Below are positions 63,972 through 64,000 of a DNA stretch of 64,000 bases, piece after piece. The stretch comes from Kiloniella litopenaei (lineage in GTDB: Bacteria; Pseudomonadota; Alphaproteobacteria; Kiloniellales; Kiloniellaceae). Numbering within the stretch: position 1 is the stretch's first letter; every line of letters starts with the position of its first letter. Location of the stretch: positions 90,211-154,210 of the forward strand of contig NZ_LANI01000019.1 of assembly GCF_000982415.1 (NCBI RefSeq), in the 5' to 3' direction. The position numbers were made by a program, and so were the translations under genes. The notes under the pieces are model-generated. The model saw only the letters and a program-made list of their open reading frames with translations. It made no database searches and was not told the DNA's origin.

Positions 63972-64000
63972 CAGATTGCTGACAAACCCCGTCGATTTTC

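Noticed and set aside
1..64000. CRISPR arrays, tRNA or rRNA genes, insertion sequences, prophage or toxin-antitoxin pairs
   Set aside because: I looked for repeats at regular spacing, T-loop-like GTTCRA segments in tRNA context, transposase motifs and short overlapping gene pairs of that type, and found none that I can support by eye.

Overview
The window reads as chromosomal DNA of a mid-GC alphaproteobacterium, probably a marine or Rhodospirillales-like lineage. This is inferred from gene content, not from a marker search. The clues are two copies of the alphaproteobacterial F1-ATPase inhibitor zeta family (DUF1476), a purS-purQ-purL-bolA-grxD block, a glutamyl-tRNA synthetase with the SKRLGS form of the KMSKS loop, class II DAHP synthase, and a UgpC-type ABC importer. 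I see no rRNA, tRNA, CRISPR array, insertion sequence or prophage. Genes are dense and most transcription units end in clear rho-independent hairpins.

Layout. 0.2-4.5 kb: an uncharacterised membrane protein, purB, the two zeta-family genes and an NRDE/TANGO2 protein. 5.1-9.1 kb: purS, purQ, purL, bolA and grxD (purine synthesis, then Fe-S trafficking). 9.2-14.2 kb: rpsD, an M24 creatinase-like hydrolase, the tRNA methyltransferase trmJ and citramalate synthase cimA. 14.4-19.3 kb: tandem DUF805 membrane proteins whose 3' ends look homogenised, a LysE exporter, a dienelactone hydrolase, and an exported intradiol-dioxygenase-like protein coupled to a ferric-reductase-like membrane protein. 19.5-24.1 kb: nadE-gltX-cysS. 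24.2-28.9 kb: a catabolic island with a hydantoinase/dihydropyrimidinase and a DHDPS-family lyase on one strand, and a GntR regulator, hydantoin racemase and an SDR with a non-canonical active site on the other. A pair of palindromes lies in the divergent promoter. 29.0-38.8 kb: housekeeping and redox genes (sufE, a nicotinate phosphoribosyltransferase-like gene, class II DAHP synthase, an LpxO-like hydroxylase, gor, an MDR reductase, yceI, gabD). 39.1-42.0 kb: a porin and two regulators.

42.3-48.4 kb is a DeoR/GlpR regulator followed by ugpC-ugpB-ugpA-ugpE and a cytoplasmic endonuclease/exonuclease/phosphatase-fold hydrolase. The same 18-bp operator-like motif, ATGTAA-N6-TTACAT, lies upstream of both the regulator and the transporter. 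48.5-55.1 kb carries a small P-loop kinase, a GNAT, a NUDIX protein, glmU-glmS, a phosphoglycolate phosphatase-like gene and a cytochrome c.

The most interesting part is 55.6-63.8 kb. A LapB/LapC-type type I secretion pair is followed by a LapG-like periplasmic cysteine protease. Next comes a membrane sensor with PAS and HD-GYP domains whose HD catalytic pair is replaced by Ser-Gln, then a trypsin-like exported protease and a small unknown protein. In the known Lap system a degenerate GGDEF-EAL protein, LapD, reads c-di-GMP and controls LapG. Here a degenerate HD-GYP protein occupies the LapD-like position. I propose, as inference, an alternative c-di-GMP switch for a LapG-controlled adhesin. 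The adhesin and the TolC-type outer membrane partner are not in the window.
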